A stretch of DNA of 64,000 bases from Sphingobacterium sp. SGG-5 (GCF_011043525.1 NZ_JAAKGO010000011.1:1-64000); one strand, 5' to 3'. Positions 8,437-15,950 are shown, numbered from the stretch's first letter. Notes: a model not told the origin generated them from the letters alone. Translations and numbers: made by a program.

Positions 8437-9384
8437 ATGAATTTTAAAAGAACTTTTCTAAGAAATAGGAATAATAAGATATATTATTACATCAAAGCTA
8501 TTCTACGAGAGATTGTTCCTGACACATTTGCCCGGCGTAGGCTTAGAAGGCTACTTGTTAATAGCCACGGGGATGATCGTTCTTATATAGTGGACAGGGT
8601 GAATTACTATAATAAATTGGAGAGGGGCAAAGCTTTAGGGCAGCAGGCCATAGCCATAAGAGACTATGCTATACCAGACCGTATAAGAGTTTATTATTTT
8701 GACAGCAAAGTGTATTTAAGATACTTTGACCCTCGATTTAGATTCAACATCCTGCCGGGGGACATTGTAGATGTGCCGGAGTTTCCAACTATTGTAAAAA
8801 GTAGACCCATAGCAGGGGATAATACCAATTCTATTCTGCTAAACCTCGATAAGTCCAGGCATTTTAATTTTATAAAGGATGAAATCCCGTTTCATCAGAA
8901 GGCGAATGTGTTGGTGGGAAGAAGCGGGTTTACCCAGTCGCACAGAGCACTTTTTTTTGATACGTATGCGCATCATCCCATGTGCAACCTTAAAAAGGCA
9001 GCTCGTTCTTCTGATCGGGACTTTCTATCTATAACAGGGCATCTACAATATAAGTTTATCTTGGCTTTGGAAGGCAATGACGTGGCTACCAATCTTAAAT
9101 GGATCATGTCTTCAAATTCTATTGCAGTAATGCCTTTGCCCAAATATGAAACATGGTTTATGGAGGGAAGGCTTATCCCGGATTATCACTTTATTTGTAT
9201 CAAAGATGATTACTCAGACTTGGAAGAGAAGTTGAATTATTATATCCATCATGAAGATAAGGCAATAGAAATTGTGAATAATGCACATGACTATATCGCT
9301 CAATTCAAAAATAGAAAGCGAGAAGACGTTATCGCGTTAAAGGTATTGCAGAAATATTTTGACTGTACCCGGATGTTACCTTAA
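8437..9384 (+). CDS. GT90 / LpsA-like (CAP10 family) glycosyltransferase
   Basis: A 315-residue protein resembling the lipopolysaccharide A protein/CAP10 group (GT90). It has a basic N-terminus (FARRRLRRLL), the central PTIVKSRPIAGDNTNSILLNL near residue 130, KANVLVGRSG near 165, and a C-terminal KWIMSSNSIAVMPLPKYETWFMEG segment near 220, which is the usual membrane-enzyme binding end. The ATG at 8437 follows the previous stop by ten bases; a GTG at 8407 would overlap that gene and adds a poor N-terminus. Enzymes of this family transfer glucose, xylose or galactose in bacterial LPS; the donor here is unknown. Confidence 0.78.
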   Translation: MNFKRTFLRNRNNKIYYYIKAILREIVPDTFARRRLRRLLVNSHGDDRSYIVDRVNYYNKLERGKALGQQAIAIRDYAIPDRIRVYYFDSKVYLRYFDPRFRFNILPGDIVDVPEFPTIVKSRPIAGDNTNSILLNLDKSRHFNFIKDEIPFHQKANVLVGRSGFTQSHRALFFDTYAHHPMCNLKKAARSSDRDFLSITGHLQYKFILALEGNDVATNLKWIMSSNSIAVMPLPKYETWFMEGRLIPDYHFICIKDDYSDLEEKLNYYIHHEDKAIEIVNNAHDYIAQFKNRKREDVIALKVLQKYFDCTRMLP

Positions 9385-9398
9385 TTCCTGGACAGCGA

Positions 9399-10499
9399 CT
9401 AAATGGATTGATAAAGATCAATCCACTGTTTGGCAAGCATATCGTCATTAAATCGCTGCGCATAAATGAGGCCCTCCTCGGTCATCTTAAAACGTAAGTT
9501 ACTGTCAGACAAAATAGTACTAATACCCTGTGACAGCTCCTGGATATTGTTGGGATCTATATAGCAGGAAAAGGGTCCTCCTGCTTCGGGGAAAACGCCC
9601 GACTTATTGGTAATGACCGGGGTTCCAGCATACAATGCCTCGATGATAGGAATGCCAAAGCCTTCATATTTAGATGGATATACAAATATATCCGCCATAG
9701 CATATATTGCAGCCAATTCGCCCATGGTGAATCCTTGAAGGATATGGACTCTATTTTGTAATCCTTTTTGATTGATATAGCTGTGTATTTCTTGAGAATA
9801 CTTTGTTTCCTTACCAATAATAATCAATGGTATATCTATATTTTCGATAGCTTTGACAATCTGAAAAGCATTTTTTCTTGGCTCTATTGTGCCTACATTA
9901 AGAATAAAGTTCTCGGGAAGATTATACTTTTGACGGATAATTGCCTTGTCTGCATCTGTTTTGATTGTTTTGAAAGCGGGATGGCAACCTTGATAGATAA
10001 CGTCTATTTTCTCTTCCGCTAGATCGTAAAACTGTAGAATGTCTTTCTTGGTCTGCTGACTGATAGCGACGATTTTATCGGCATGATGAACAGCATATTT
10101 AAATTTTTTATTGTAAACGATTCTGTCTACAGGCTTATAAAGTTCAGGATGCGTTAGGAATATTAAATCATGAATAGTAACAACAGAACGGATAGGTGTC
10201 TGGCGAAGTCCCATAGGGATTTCACCAGATAAACCGTGATAAATATCAATTTTGTCTTGAATAAGGTCATTAACTATCGACTTTTGCCGCCAAAGGGACG
10301 AGAACATGATGTCGAAAAAGGTGTGAGGTGTTTTTATATCATCTCTATTATTCCGAATATTTTTAGGAACCTTGGGTGTGTATTTAAGATAGATATGTTC
10401 TGGATAATACGTTTTTAGTATGCGGATAAGGTCTCTACTATAATTCCCCAATCCGGTGTGATTGAAAAAATAACGCTTTCCATCAAAACCTATTCGCAT
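9399..10499 (-). CDS. GT4-family glycosyltransferase
   Basis: The 366-residue GT-B enzyme begins MRIGFDGKRYFFNHTGLGNYSR, the usual glycine-rich start of GT4 mannosyl- and glucosyltransferases. It carries SVVTIHDLIFLTHP near residue 110, NVGTIEPRKN near residue 200, and the donor-site motif SKYEGFGIPIIEALYAGTPVI near 285. The last contains the EGFGxxxxE pattern in which two glutamates hold the nucleotide sugar. It overlaps the upstream GT9 gene by ten bases, so the two are coupled, and it runs convergently toward the GT90 gene with 14 bp between them. It is probably a core or O-chain hexosyltransferase. Confidence 0.9.
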   Translation of the reverse strand: MRIGFDGKRYFFNHTGLGNYSRDLIRILKTYYPEHIYLKYTPKVPKNIRNNRDDIKTPHTFFDIMFSSLWRQKSIVNDLIQDKIDIYHGLSGEIPMGLRQTPIRSVVTIHDLIFLTHPELYKPVDRIVYNKKFKYAVHHADKIVAISQQTKKDILQFYDLAEEKIDVIYQGCHPAFKTIKTDADKAIIRQKYNLPENFILNVGTIEPRKNAFQIVKAIENIDIPLIIIGKETKYSQEIHSYINQKGLQNRVHILQGFTMGELAAIYAMADIFVYPSKYEGFGIPIIEALYAGTPVITNKSGVFPEAGGPFSCYIDPNNIQELSQGISTILSDSNLRFKMTEEGLIYAQRFNDDMLAKQWIDLYQSI

Positions 10500-11506
10500 A
10501 TGTGTTGGATATAGTTTATTACCATCTCCGAAGATACTAAATCAATTGCTTCTACACCATCGCAATTACAGGGTTTATTCCCATACACCGAACTTGGTCT
10601 ATTCGGGTGCGCTACCTGTACACAATCTTCCATGGACTGCCCATAGCCTAAAAAGCCAGCAAACGGGTGGGTTGCGCCCCAAATAGATATACATCTCGTG
10701 CCTACCAATGAAGCCATGTGCATGCCTGCACTATCCATACTGAGCATAAGGTCTAAATGAGCAATGATATCCAGTTCTTGGCTCAGCGAAAACTTGCCGA
10801 TTGTACTTTGTACGCCTGGGTATTTTTGTGCCCACTGTTCGGCGATAGCCCGCTCTTCAGTACCCCCGCCAAATAAAAATACAGCATAATTGTTGGCAGA
10901 TAGATATTGAATAACCTGTTCCATTTTGGTTAGATCAAATACTTTGTACGGATGCTGGGCAAAGGGAGCCACTCCGATTTTTTTTTGGTCCGAAGCCAGT
11001 ATGTTTAGTAATCCGTTGGGAATAAGACGATGTTCTTTCCGAAGAGTGTGGCTTAGTTTGACTGAAAACCCGAGTTGTCTAAATACATCTGCATATCGTT
11101 CAGTCATCGGGCGCAGAGGTTTTAAAACTTTATGGTGTGTTCGGGTGATAGCTGTCTTGTCGGAGCGCCCTTTATCTAAAGCTTTGATTTTATAACCAGC
11201 AGCAGCGAAAAATAAATTTAATGTTTTGGAGCGTATATTGCTATGTAAGTCGGCGACATAATCGGCTTTATATTTCTTTAATTCATAAAATAATCCTACC
11301 AGCCCAAGAAAACCGCGATGTTTACGTTTCGGGTCTATGGGATGAAAAATAATGCGAGGTATCGATTCAAAAAAAGCCTTGAATAATTGGCGTGATACGA
11401 CGATAATCTCAATGTCTGTATGTTGTGACTGAAATTCTTTTAATACCGAGGCGACCATGGCCACATCGCCCATAGCGGAAAATCGGGTTACGATAATACG
11501 CTTCAT
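10490..11506 (-). CDS. GT9-family (heptosyltransferase-like) glycosyltransferase
   Basis: A 338-residue protein of the ADP-heptose:LPS heptosyltransferase family. The N-terminal RFSAMGDVAMVASVL loop corresponds to the RxxxxGDxxxxxP-type start of GT9. Later blocks are GVAPFAQHPYKVF near 180, FGGGTEERAIAEQW near 210, and LMLSMDSAGMHMASLVGT near 255, where the donor diphosphate binds. The tail has CNCDG near residue 315, an uncommon cysteine pair. The DUF4254 gene precedes it by nine bases and the GT4 gene follows with overlap, forming one operon. Position suggests an inner-core LPS step, but whether the sugar is heptose is unknown. Confidence 0.87.
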   Translation of the reverse strand: MKRIIVTRFSAMGDVAMVASVLKEFQSQHTDIEIIVVSRQLFKAFFESIPRIIFHPIDPKRKHRGFLGLVGLFYELKKYKADYVADLHSNIRSKTLNLFFAAAGYKIKALDKGRSDKTAITRTHHKVLKPLRPMTERYADVFRQLGFSVKLSHTLRKEHRLIPNGLLNILASDQKKIGVAPFAQHPYKVFDLTKMEQVIQYLSANNYAVFLFGGGTEERAIAEQWAQKYPGVQSTIGKFSLSQELDIIAHLDLMLSMDSAGMHMASLVGTRCISIWGATHPFAGFLGYGQSMEDCVQVAHPNRPSSVYGNKPCNCDGVEAIDLVSSEMVINYIQHICE

Positions 11507-11515
11507 CCTACGACG

Positions 11516-12121
11516 TTATTTTTGTGAGCTGTAAAGCACCGGGTTTAATGTGGGGTCGTTATACATTTTCATTTGTTTGTACACTTTCATGTATTTTTTT
11601 CCCATCTTGATATCTTCTAATAATTCATCTATACTGCGTGATAAATCTTGTCTTTGGTTCAACAGGATATCCAGTTTTTTTTGACAAGCTTCAATATGAT
11701 TTGCCTGCACATCCGTACGTTGTGTCTCCTGTGCCATGTGGTAGATTTTTAATGCCAATATAGACAATCTATCAATAGCCCAAGCTGGGCTTTCTGTATT
11801 GATCCTAGCGTCAGATTGTGGTTGCACATGTGCAAATTCACGTAGATAATAACTGTCTATATATTCTACTGTATCTGTACGCACTTGATTTTGCTTATCA
11901 ATTCGTCTTTTCCAATAGAGTCCGTCTGTAGATGTAATGGCAGGGTTACGTACGAGGTCTTCCATATGCCATTGTGCCGTATCAATCCAACATTTCAGAT
12001 AGAGAAGGTGCTCAAGTGAGCTTGGCTCATAAGGATTGTCAATACGTTGATCTATCTGGTCAAAGACGTGGTAATCATCAAGGACACGTTGGAAAATAGT
12101 GTTTGCTGTTGCACTGATCAT
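11516..12121 (-). CDS. DUF4254 domain protein
   Basis: The 201-residue protein matches my recollection of DUF4254, a family found mainly in Bacteroidota. Helical segments include PSSLEHLLYLKCWIDTAQWH near residue 35 and a central segment (GLYWKRRIDKQNQ). The C-terminal helix ends in KMGKKYMKVYKQMKMYND. It has no signal peptide or membrane segment. It starts the DUF4254-GT9-GT4 operon, nine bases before the heptosyltransferase-like gene, so I infer a partner role in LPS-core or glycan assembly. No catalytic motif is recognisable, and the function is not established as far as I know. Confidence 0.75.
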   Translation of the reverse strand: MISATANTIFQRVLDDYHVFDQIDQRIDNPYEPSSLEHLLYLKCWIDTAQWHMEDLVRNPAITSTDGLYWKRRIDKQNQVRTDTVEYIDSYYLREFAHVQPQSDARINTESPAWAIDRLSILALKIYHMAQETQRTDVQANHIEACQKKLDILLNQRQDLSRSIDELLEDIKMGKKYMKVYKQMKMYNDPTLNPVLYSSQK

Positions 12122-12125
12122 GAAG

Positions 12126-12133
12126 CAAATATA
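12126..12133 (-). promoter_or_regulatory. possible -7 box before the DUF4254 gene
   Basis: On the minus strand TATATTTG matches TAnnTTTG. It ends five bases before the ATG at 12121, so a transcript from it would be nearly leaderless. It lies in the 33-bp spacer between argC and the DUF4254 gene. I see no -33 element. Confidence 0.3.
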
Positions 12134-12154
12134 ACGAATATAAATATGCGTCCT

Positions 12155-13174
12155 CTAGAAACCTACACTTTTCAGATTCAATCCCGCCCGTTCATCCAAA
12201 CCAAACATCAGGTTCATGTTCTGTACAGCTTGTCCCGATGCACCTTTCAATAAATTATCGGTAATACTAAGAATAAGCAATTTGTCGCCATGCTTTTCCA
12301 AGTGTAGGATACATTTATTAGTATTGACGATCTGCTTGACATCAATATTGGCTTTGCTTACCCAGGTAAAAGGATGCGGAGCATAGTACGTTTCAAAAAG
12401 TTCGTATGCTTCGTCCTGACTTAGTTCGGAATCAATATAAGTGGATGAAAAAATACCTCTTGGGAATGCACCACGTTGCGGAATCAAATTTATTTTTGAC
12501 ATAGCCCTTTCGATCAGTGATTTGCCCGAAATAGGCAGAAAGCCGCTTTGCAGTTGATCTAACGATTCCGAAATCTCTTGTAAATGTTGATGCTCGAAAG
12601 ATTTGTAAGCCGAAAGGTTATTATTCCTCCAGGGGAAATGAGATGTAACTGTAGGCTTTTGTCCCGCACCTGTAGCACCGGTAGTCGCATTGATATGCAC
12701 TTGATCAGGCAATAGTCCTTTGCTTGCTAACGGTAATAAGGCCAGTTGGATATTCGTCGCAAAACAACCCGGATTTGCAATATACTGTGCGGACTTGATC
12801 GCTTCTCTATTGAGCTCCGGAAGGCCATATACAAAGTTATTACTCTGATATGCCGTATTGGCGCGAAGACGATAATCTTGTGATAAATCGATAATCTTGA
12901 CAGTAGGGTCTACCTTGTTTTCTTCTAAAAACGTACGTGCATGCCCATGCCCTACACAAAGGAAGAGTACATCAATATTGGAGTGGAAATCCGAAGAAAA
13001 GGTGATTTCGGTGTCTCCAAAGAGATCATTGTGAACATCGTATAATTTGTTGCCTGCATTGGATGCACTGTTGGCAAATACAATTTCTACATGGGGATGG
13101 TAAATCAGCACCCGAAGTAATTCACCTCCCGTATATCCCGCAGATCCGACTATTCCTACTTTTATTTTTTTCAT
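12155..13174 (-). CDS. argC: N-acetyl-gamma-glutamyl-phosphate reductase
   Basis: ArgC reduces N-acetylglutamyl phosphate to the semialdehyde with NADPH, the third step of arginine synthesis. The 339-residue protein starts with the Rossmann loop GIVGSAGYTGGELLRVL and carries the catalytic cysteine Cys137 in YIANPGCFAT. INLIPQRGAFPRGIFSS near residue 230 matches the C-terminal substrate segment. Length is normal. It follows argG in the same direction after 52 bp and is the last arginine gene on this strand; DUF4254 begins a separate unit 33 bp further on. Some Bacteroidota use succinylated rather than acetylated intermediates, which sequence alone does not settle. Confidence 0.95.
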   Translation of the reverse strand: MKKIKVGIVGSAGYTGGELLRVLIYHPHVEIVFANSASNAGNKLYDVHNDLFGDTEITFSSDFHSNIDVLFLCVGHGHARTFLEENKVDPTVKIIDLSQDYRLRANTAYQSNNFVYGLPELNREAIKSAQYIANPGCFATNIQLALLPLASKGLLPDQVHINATTGATGAGQKPTVTSHFPWRNNNLSAYKSFEHQHLQEISESLDQLQSGFLPISGKSLIERAMSKINLIPQRGAFPRGIFSSTYIDSELSQDEAYELFETYYAPHPFTWVSKANIDVKQIVNTNKCILHLEKHGDKLLILSITDNLLKGASGQAVQNMNLMFGLDERAGLNLKSVGF

Positions 13175-13226
13175 GTTTATTCAGTTGTCAGTGATCCCAC
13201 ATTCTCATATCTCAAATCTGAAACAA

Positions 13227-14408
13227 TTATCCGTTTACTTTGTGCCATATCAGGGTCTGATTGCCGAAGATTTTGGAGAAACCCTTGACATCATCACCGG
13301 TATAGCCTTCATTCATTTCACCATAGCTACCAAATTTGCTCGCCATAAGATCATGCTCGGATTCAATGCCGATTACGATAAACCGGTAGGGGTGCAGTTC
13401 TACAATCACACGACCGGTTACTGTAGCCTGTGCACTTTGAAGGAAAGCTTCGATGTCGCGCATGACAGGGTCGTGCATTTGACCTTCATGCATATAATTT
13501 CCGTAAAAGCCGGCTATCTGATCTTTCCAGGAAAGTTGCCATTTTGTTAAGGTGTGTTTTTCCAAGGTATGGTGTGCCTTAATCAAGATCAGGGGTGCAG
13601 CAGCTTCAAATCCAACACGTCCTTTGATACCGATGATGGTATCTCCAATATGGACGTCACGACCAATTCCATAAGGCTGCGCTAAGTCCTGCAACTCTTG
13701 GATGACCTTTACCGCACCTATTTTCCGACCGTTTAATGCGACAGGTTCGCCCTTTTCAAAATCGATTGTTATCTGCTGCGGCTCCGTAGACGTAATCGGC
13801 GTCGGCCATGCAGACTCGGGTAAGTATTGATTCGAAGTCAAGGTTTCCGCTCCGCCAACAGATGTTCCCCACAGCCCTTTATTGATCGAATACTTTGCTT
13901 TTTCGGCGCTATAAGGAAAACCGTGTTTGGCGAGGTATTCAATTTCCGCCTCACGGGATAATTTTAAATCCCGTATCGGGGTTATCACTTCAACACCAGG
14001 GATCAGCGTATTGAAAATCATATCGAAACGCACCTGATCATTTCCTGCCCCAGTAGACCCATGTGCGACACACTCGGCACCGATTTTCTTAGCATAATTA
14101 GCGATAGCAGTCGCCTGACAAACCCGTTCAGCGGATACCGAAAGGGGATAAGTAGCGTTCTTCAGTACATTGCCGAAGATTAAATATTTAATCGTTTCGC
14201 GGTAGTAGTTTTCTGTTTCGTCAATGGTTGTATGTGACTTTACGCCAAGTTCATACGCTCTTTTTTCAATGTTTTTAATCTCTTCATCGGAGAACCCCCC
14301 GGTATTGACGACGACAGAGTGGACTTCCAGTCCTAAATCTTTAGAAAGATAGATACAACAGAAGGAGGTGTCCAATCCACCGCTAAACGCTAAAACTACT
14401 TTTTTCAT
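13227..14408 (-). CDS. argG: argininosuccinate synthase
   Basis: ArgG joins citrulline and aspartate using ATP to make argininosuccinate. The 393-residue protein begins VVLAFSGGLDTSFCCIYL, the PP-loop that binds ATP pyrophosphate. It has AHGSTGAGNDQVRFD near residue 115 and AKYSINKGLWGTSVGGAETL near residue 180, both typical of the family. Length is normal and the ATG at 14406-14408 lies directly before the first strand. It lies between the GNAT gene (184 bp upstream, with a REP-like palindrome between) and argC downstream. Together with argH at the far end of the window, it gives the last two steps of the pathway. Confidence 0.97.
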   Translation of the reverse strand: MKKVVLAFSGGLDTSFCCIYLSKDLGLEVHSVVVNTGGFSDEEIKNIEKRAYELGVKSHTTIDETENYYRETIKYLIFGNVLKNATYPLSVSAERVCQATAIANYAKKIGAECVAHGSTGAGNDQVRFDMIFNTLIPGVEVITPIRDLKLSREAEIEYLAKHGFPYSAEKAKYSINKGLWGTSVGGAETLTSNQYLPESAWPTPITSTEPQQITIDFEKGEPVALNGRKIGAVKVIQELQDLAQPYGIGRDVHIGDTIIGIKGRVGFEAAAPLILIKAHHTLEKHTLTKWQLSWKDQIAGFYGNYMHEGQMHDPVMRDIEAFLQSAQATVTGRVIVELHPYRFIVIGIESEHDLMASKFGSYGEMNEGYTGDDVKGFSKIFGNQTLIWHKVNG

Positions 14409-14445
14409 ACTTTATGTTTGATACAATATAATTATAAATAAAAAA

Positions 14446-14551
14446 CGTCATTTCGAACGAAGAGAGAAATCTATAGATTAAGTAAGGCAATTTATCTAAA
14501 ATCTACTCATCCATAGATTTCTCTTCGTCGTACCTCCTCATCGAAATGACG
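14446..14551. repeat. REP-like imperfect palindrome between the GNAT gene and argG
   Basis: The outer ends CGTCATTTCGA and TCGAAATGACG are perfect inverted copies. Inside them, ACGAAGAG and AAATCTAT on the left match CTCTTCGT and ATAGATTT on the right, with 12 unpaired bases in the right arm. The core is AT-rich. The CGTCATTTCG / AGAAATCT end is, from memory, a dispersed intergenic sequence in Sphingobacteria and Flavobacteria. Its position between two co-directional genes could lower read-through into argG and argC. Confidence 0.7.
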
Positions 14552-14592
14552 ATATAGTCTACTTATTGACTATCTGCTACAAATCTAATAAA

Positions 14593-15309
14593 TTAAAATC
14601 CTTTTGCAGGTCTTGTGCCTACAGGAAATATAGATGCGACGAATTTCCGGGTTGATTTCCATAGCTTCGCTTCTATACGCTTCAATAGCGATTGTTTCTT
14701 GGCTATACGATCCAGCCGCTCTTTTGCTTCCGCCTTACGTTGGATCTTTTCTTTCAGTTCTTTTTCTTTTTCGACCGGATCCCAGAGCATGGCGGTACAC
14801 ATGCAGTTTTTGCGCTCCTTACTCATAAGGATGTCGTAATTGATGCAGCTCTGGCACCCTTTCCAGAACTCTTCATCCTGGGTCAGTTCGGAATAGGTTA
14901 CTGGTTCATAACCTAGCTCTGAATTGATCTTCATCACCGCAAGCCCTGTAGTTAGACCAAAAATCTTAGCCTTCGGGTATTTTTCACGGGATAGATCGAA
15001 AACCCGTTTCTTGATTGCTTTTGCCAGCCCTACTTTACGAAATGCAGGGTTGACGATTAATCCGGAATTGGCCACATAGTCGCCATGACTCCATGTTTCG
15101 ATGTAACAGAATCCTGCCCATGTTCCATCCCGATGCAAAGCAATGACAGCTTTACCCTCCTCCATTTTTCGAGAAACATATTCGGGCTTACGACGCGCTA
15201 TACCTGTTCCCCGGGCTTTTGCGGATTCGAACATCTCGGCACAAATTTGCTCGGCATACTTGATATGTTCTGCCGTCGCAGGAATGATTAAAAAATCTGA
15301 AATTGTCAT
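14593..15309 (-). CDS. GNAT-family N-acetyltransferase, possible arginine-pathway enzyme
   Basis: A 238-residue GNAT protein. The acetyl-CoA site is in NPAFRKVGLAKAIKKRVF near residues 87-104, preceded by the strand SGLIVNP. A cysteine cluster (Cys152, Cys155, Cys169, Cys171) follows the GNAT fold, and a basic coiled helix forms the C-terminus (residues 175-225), which is an unusual extension. It is the first gene after the Arg-rich leader ORF and precedes argG and argC, so I infer a role in arginine synthesis, possibly as the N-acetylglutamate synthase, which is often missing or divergent in Bacteroidota. Family membership is firm; the substrate is an inference from position. Confidence 0.75.
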   Translation of the reverse strand: MTISDFLIIPATAEHIKYAEQICAEMFESAKARGTGIARRKPEYVSRKMEEGKAVIALHRDGTWAGFCYIETWSHGDYVANSGLIVNPAFRKVGLAKAIKKRVFDLSREKYPKAKIFGLTTGLAVMKINSELGYEPVTYSELTQDEEFWKGCQSCINYDILMSKERKNCMCTAMLWDPVEKEKELKEKIQRKAEAKERLDRIAKKQSLLKRIEAKLWKSTRKFVASIFPVGTRPAKGF

Positions 15310-15332
15310 TTAATGGTATCGACCTATTTAAT

Positions 15333-15351
15333 TTGTACGTATTATGTACAA
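15333..15351. promoter_or_regulatory. TTGTAC-N7-GTACAA palindrome upstream of the arginine genes
   Basis: A perfect 6-bp inverted repeat with a 7-base spacer lies 24 bp upstream of the GNAT start. It could be an operator or the last hairpin of the leader RNA. No regulator can be assigned from sequence alone. Confidence 0.35.
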
Positions 15352-15395
15352 TGTTAGCAAATTGAGTTTTTGAAATTAGCCTGCCCCTTCCTTCA

Positions 15396-15530
15396 TCAGG
15401 CCCGAGGCAGAATAGGTCGTCGAAATCGTAGAATAGGACAGTTTAATCTATTGCAGATAGCCATACTGATCTTTGCAAACTTACTCAAAGTCTGTGAGAC
15501 TACTCCGATATGTGCTTTACTACAATACAT
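15396..15530 (-). CDS. 44-codon leader ORF, possible arginine attenuator peptide
   Basis: An ATG at 15528-15530 opens a 44-codon frame that ends in tandem TGA TGA. The last 17 residues hold five arginines, including a CGA-TTT-CGA-CGA run (RFRRPILPRA at the end). The frame lies about 30 bases after two overlapping minus-strand -7 boxes and 86 bp before the GNAT-argG-argC genes. Two overlapping, mutually exclusive 5-bp stems, CTGCC/GGCAG and GCCTG/CAGGC, surround its stop codons. This layout resembles amino-acid attenuators, but I see no U-run after the stems, so the mechanism is unproven. It may instead be an untranslated leader. Confidence 0.5.
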   Translation of the reverse strand: MYCSKAHIGVVSQTLSKFAKISMAICNRLNCPILRFRRPILPRA

Positions 15531-15566
15531 TTTTAAACGTGTTGTTTTTCAAAAAATCTGACTGTA

Positions 15567-15583
15567 CAAAATTAGCAAAAATA
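15567..15583 (-). promoter_or_regulatory. tandem -7 boxes for the arginine leader
   Basis: Read on the minus strand, TATTTTTG (complement of 15576-15583) and TAATTTTG (complement of 15567-15574) both match TAnnTTTG, one base apart. They would start a leader transcript of about 250 nt running into the GNAT-argG-argC genes. A -33 TTG is present further upstream, but the spacing is not ideal. Confidence 0.5.
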
Positions 15584-15615
15584 TTCGTTTCTTTTATGCA
15601 ATCTTTTATTGGTTT

Positions 15616-15647
15616 TTTGTATATACCTTGTAAATAAAGTACCTTTG
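15616..15647 (+). promoter_or_regulatory. Bacteroidota-type promoter for the 81-aa ORF
   Basis: TTTG at 15616-15619, a 20-base spacer and TACCTTTG at 15640-15647 match the -33/-7 layout well. The predicted start of transcription is near 15654 and the ATG is at 15668. This is the cleanest two-element promoter in the window. Confidence 0.65.
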
Positions 15648-15667
15648 GGCGATTAAACAAGAGCATC

Positions 15668-15913
15668 ATGGTAGGTCCGAGCATCATTTTTTATCTTTTT
15701 TTTGCAATACCTTATATATTTCTCATGTATTGGTTAGTCAAGCAGGATAAACGTAAGTATGTCTGGGGCTTGATAGTCGTCACGATTATTGCCGTTTTGG
15801 GAGTATATGTTTCTCAAAAAGCAAGTAAAAATGCGATACAAAACTATCGGCAGCATCAAATCGATGCGCGTGAGCAGGAGGCGGAGATGCAACAGGATAG
15901 CCTGAAAAACTAA
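15668..15913 (+). CDS. small membrane protein, function unknown
   Basis: The 81-residue protein has two predicted membrane helices, near residues 4-22 (SIIFYLFFAIPYIFLMYWLV) and 32-48, then an amphipathic, Gln- and Glu-rich tail that should face one side of the membrane. A well-formed promoter lies 21 bp upstream and a hairpin follows the stop, which supports it as a real single-gene unit. I recognise no family. The tail could form a short coiled coil. Confidence 0.65.
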   Translation: MVGPSIIFYLFFAIPYIFLMYWLVKQDKRKYVWGLIVVTIIAVLGVYVSQKASKNAIQNYRQHQIDAREQEAEMQQDSLKN

Positions 15914-15917
15914 AAAA

Positions 15918-15947
15918 CAAAGTCCCTAATTTTACTTAGAGACTTTG
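15918..15947. terminator. bidirectional terminator between two small convergent ORFs
   Basis: CAAAGTC and GACTTTG form a 7-bp stem around a 16-base loop. An A-run precedes it and a T-containing stretch follows, so it can serve both the plus-strand gene ending at 15913 and the minus-strand gene ending at 15951. Confidence 0.6.
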
Positions 15948-15950
15948 CTG

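Noticed and set aside
15370..15561. 63-codon plus-strand ORF opposite the arginine leader
   Set aside because: Its codon use is poor, and the opposite strand offers a promoter and an arginine-rich leader frame that better explain the sequence.
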